This document shows, piece after piece, positions 6,677 through 8,532 of a DNA stretch of 8,532 bases. How positions within the stretch are numbered: the first letter of the stretch is position 1; every line of letters begins with the position of its first letter. A model generated the notes under the pieces. It did no database searches. It was not told the DNA's origin and saw nothing but the letters and a program-made list of their open reading frames with translations. The translations under genes and the position numbers were made by a program. This stretch comes from Pseudomonadota bacterium (GTDB taxonomy: Bacteria; Pseudomonadota; Alphaproteobacteria; Acetobacterales; Acetobacteraceae), in NCBI GenBank assembly GCA_021805485.1, contig JAJZFF010000646.1, positions 1 to 8,532 of the forward strand, read 5' to 3'.

Positions 6677-8185
6677 GTGCCGATCTTTCCCGAACTCCGC
6701 GCCGCCACCCGGGTCGAGGGTCACCATCCCTGGCCGCGCTTCGTCGTCGATGTCGCCTCCTGGCGCGTCGCCGGCGGCGAGCTCGCGGCCGGGCGCTGGA
6801 CCCTGCTCGGGCTCTGGGGCGAGGCCGATTCGGTGCACATGGCGGTGCTGCGCGGCGAGCGCGATGCGATCGGGGTCCTCAGCCTGCCCTGCGCCGACCG
6901 GCGCTTTCCCGCCCTCGGCGCCCGCCACGCCCCGGCGATCCGGCTGGAGCGCGCGGCGCAGGACCTGTTCGGGCTCGTCGCCGAGGGCCTGGCGGACGCG
7001 CGGCCCTGGCTCGATCACGGCGCCTGGGGCGTGCGCGCGCCGCTGGGCCCAGGCGAGCCGGCGGCGGAGGCGGCCGCGCCCTACCCGTTCCTGCCCGCCG
7101 AGGGCGGGGCGCTGCACCAGATCGCGGTCGGGCCGGTGCATGCCGGCATCATCGAGCCCGGACATTTCCGCTTCCACGCCGACGGCGAGACGGTGGTGCG
7201 GCTGGAAGAACGGCTCGGCTACACCCACAAGGGCACCGAGGCGCTGATGCAGGGCGCCGACCTGGCTCGCGCCGCGCGCCTCGCCGGGCGGGTCTCCGGC
7301 GACAGCACGGTGGCCTGCGCCCTCGCCTTCGCCCGCGCCGTGGAGGCGGCGCTCGGCCTCGCCCCGCCGCCGCGCGCGGTGTGGCTGCGCGCGCTGCTGG
7401 CGGAGCTCGAGCGCCTCGCCAACCATCTCGGCGATGTCGGCGCGGTCTGCAACGATGCCTCCTTCGCCATCATGAACGCGCATTGCGCGGTGCTGCGCGA
7501 ACGCGTGCTGCGCGCCGCCTCCCAGGGCTTCGGCCACCGGCTGATGATGGACCGCGTCGTCCCCGGCGGCGTCGCCGCCGATCTCGACGCCGCCGGGGCC
7601 GCCGCCATCACCGCCCTGGTCGCCGCGGTGCGCCAGCGCTTCCCGCGCCTCGTCGAGCTCTACGACAACACCGCCTCGCTGCAGGACCGCGTCGTCGGCA
7701 CCGGGCGGCTCGATCCGGCGCTGGCCCGCCAGTTCGGCTGCGGCGGCTTCGTCGGACGCGCCTCGGGACGGGATTTCGACGCCAGGCGCTGGCCCGGCTA
7801 CCCGCCCTACGACGAACTGCGCTTCACCGTGCCGGTGCGCGAGGAGGGCGACGTCAATGCCAGGGTGTGGATCCGCATCGCCGAGATCGAGGCCAGCCTC
7901 GGCCTGATCGAGCAGCTCCTCGCCGGGCTGCCGGCCGGCGATGTCCGCGCGCCGGCACCGCACGGCGCCGGGACCGAGGGCGCGGCGCTGGTGGAAGGCT
8001 TCCGCGGCGACATCCTCGCCTGGGTCCGGCTCGCCGCGGACGGCACCATCGCGCGCTGCCATCTGCGCGACCCGTCCTGGTTCCAGTGGCCGGTGCTGGA
8101 GGCGGCGGTGGACGGCAACATCGTCGCCGACTTCCCGCTCTGCAACAAATCCTTCAACTGCGCCTATTCCGGCCACGATCTCTAG
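6677..8185 (+). CDS. hyfG: HyfG-like large subunit (NuoC-NuoD fusion) lacking the Ni-Fe ligands
   Basis: A 502-residue soluble subunit; E. coli HycE and HyfG are about 570. Residues 1 to about 145 are a short, diverged NuoC-like domain. The NuoD/hydrogenase-large-subunit domain starts near 150 with HQIAVGPVHAGIIEPGHFRF and RLGYTHKG. In active group 4 hydrogenases the Ni-Fe centre is held by RxCGxC and DPCxxC. Here the first reads RVSGDS (Ser207, Ser210, with Cys214 at the following histidine) and the second SFNCAYSGHDL, with Ala496 and Gly499 at the cysteine positions. Cys489 and Cys495 lie nearby but off register. The protein ends at the residue equivalent to the maturation cleavage site, so there is no removable tail. 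It probably neither binds Ni-Fe nor makes hydrogen, as proposed for Ehr complexes. It is not complex I NuoD either: the quinone-binding tyrosine position is Gly208. The GTG at 6677 has GAGGGGG (6665-6671) five bases upstream. The redox substrate is unknown. Confidence 0.9.
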   Translation: MPIFPELRAATRVEGHHPWPRFVVDVASWRVAGGELAAGRWTLLGLWGEADSVHMAVLRGERDAIGVLSLPCADRRFPALGARHAPAIRLERAAQDLFGLVAEGLADARPWLDHGAWGVRAPLGPGEPAAEAAAPYPFLPAEGGALHQIAVGPVHAGIIEPGHFRFHADGETVVRLEERLGYTHKGTEALMQGADLARAARLAGRVSGDSTVACALAFARAVEAALGLAPPPRAVWLRALLAELERLANHLGDVGAVCNDASFAIMNAHCAVLRERVLRAASQGFGHRLMMDRVVPGGVAADLDAAGAAAITALVAAVRQRFPRLVELYDNTASLQDRVVGTGRLDPALARQFGCGGFVGRASGRDFDARRWPGYPPYDELRFTVPVREEGDVNARVWIRIAEIEASLGLIEQLLAGLPAGDVRAPAPHGAGTEGAALVEGFRGDILAWVRLAADGTIARCHLRDPSWFQWPVLEAAVDGNIVADFPLCNKSFNCAYSGHDL

Positions 8186-8210
8186 GACCCACGATTTACA
8201 GGACAGGGCG

Positions 8211-8532
8211 ATGCGACGAACGCTGCTCGAAGGCCTGCTGCACCGCCCGCTGAGCGAACCGCCGCCGGCGGTGGACGCGGCCGAGCTGGAGGCGGTGGCG
8301 CGCGCGGTCGGCGTCGCGGCGCGCGCGCGGCTCGGGCGCAGCCTGTCGATCCGGGAGATCGACGCCGGCTCCTGCAACGGCTGCGAGCTGGAGATCGTCG
8401 CACTCGGCAACGCGTTCTACGATCTCGAACGCTTCGGCCTGCGCTTCGTCGCCTCGCCGCGCCACGCCGATGTGCTGCTGGTCACCGGGCCGGTGACGCA
8501 CAACATGCGCGCCGCCCTGCTGCGCACCTGGG
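8211..8532 (+). CDS. hyfI: HyfI-like small subunit (NuoB family), cut by the window end
   Basis: The first 107 codons of an open frame that continues past the window. The translation begins MRRTLLEG and reaches the NuoB/hydrogenase small subunit core: IDAGSCNGCELEI with Cys55 and Cys58, then ALGNAFYDLERFGLRF and SPRHADVLLVTGPVT. Cys55 and Cys58 are the first two ligands of the [4Fe-4S] cluster next to the catalytic subunit (cluster N2 in complex I, proximal cluster in hydrogenases); the other two lie beyond the window. The SCNGCE spacing is hydrogenase-like rather than the tandem CysCys of NuoB. The N-terminal 45 residues are a helical extension also seen in HyfI/HycG-type proteins. The ATG at 8211 has AGGA at 8200-8203 and AGGG at 8205-8208. 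It is separated from hyfG by 25 bases. Retention of the cluster ligands implies electron transfer still occurs even though HyfG lacks Ni-Fe. Confidence 0.88.
   Translation, partial: MRRTLLEGLLHRPLSEPPPAVDAAELEAVARAVGVAARARLGRSLSIREIDAGSCNGCELEIVALGNAFYDLERFGLRFVASPRHADVLLVTGPVTHNMRAALLRTW

Noticed and set aside
4630..6708. Antisense open frame of 692 codons opposite hyfE/hyfF
   Set aside because: Low-complexity, highly charged mirror translation with no ribosome site or motif; the sense genes are unambiguous.
6551..8410. Antisense open frame of 619 codons opposite hyfG/hyfI
   Set aside because: Same mirror-frame effect; it crosses two well-supported sense genes.
1..8532. Mobile elements, CRISPR arrays, tRNA or rRNA genes
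   Set aside because: No repeats with spacers, transposase-like frames, cloverleaf sequences or rRNA stretches were seen; all of the window is accounted for by compact + strand genes.

Overview
The window is very GC-rich, densely coded DNA with all genes on the + strand. Protein character and codon use suggest an alphaproteobacterium, possibly of the Rhodospirillales/Acetobacteraceae type; this taxonomic guess is inference only.

Layout. (1) Positions 21-1240 hold two pterin/folate genes: a short-chain reductase with the active-site pattern of pteridine reductases, then a dihydroneopterin aldolase (FolB). (2) Positions 1231-1323 hold a strong stem-loop that spans the folB stop codon, then a short, relatively AT-rich gap where a promoter could lie. 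(3) From 1330 to the window end runs one tightly packed operon: a small XRE-type helix-turn-helix gene, then hyfB, hyfC, hyfE, hyfF, hyfG and the first 107 codons of hyfI. Most junctions overlap (ATGA, or a 10-base overlap) or abut. The only gaps are 10 bases before hyfG and 25 bases before hyfI.

How the genes work together. HyfB and HyfF are antiporter-like proton-channel subunits related to NuoL/M/N. HyfC is the NuoH-like subunit that joins membrane and soluble arms, and HyfE carries the NuoK-like helices. HyfG (NuoC-NuoD fusion) and HyfI (NuoB-like) form the hydrophilic core. The architecture is that of an energy-converting group 4 [NiFe]-hydrogenase such as hydrogenase 4 or the formate hydrogenlyase membrane arm. 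hyfA and hyfD are absent from this stretch.

The main discovery is in HyfG. By hand alignment with HycE, all four cysteines that would hold the Ni-Fe centre are replaced (Ser207, Ser210, Ala496, Gly499), and the protein ends where the maturation protease would cut. HyfI keeps the first two cluster cysteines. The complex is therefore probably not a hydrogenase. It fits the poorly understood energy-converting hydrogenase-related (Ehr) complexes, which lie between complex I and group 4 hydrogenases and whose redox substrate is not settled. It also lacks the tyrosine that complex I uses at the same place to bind quinone. Database labels such as 'hydrogenase 4 subunit' or 'NADH dehydrogenase' for these genes would thus be misleading about the reaction.
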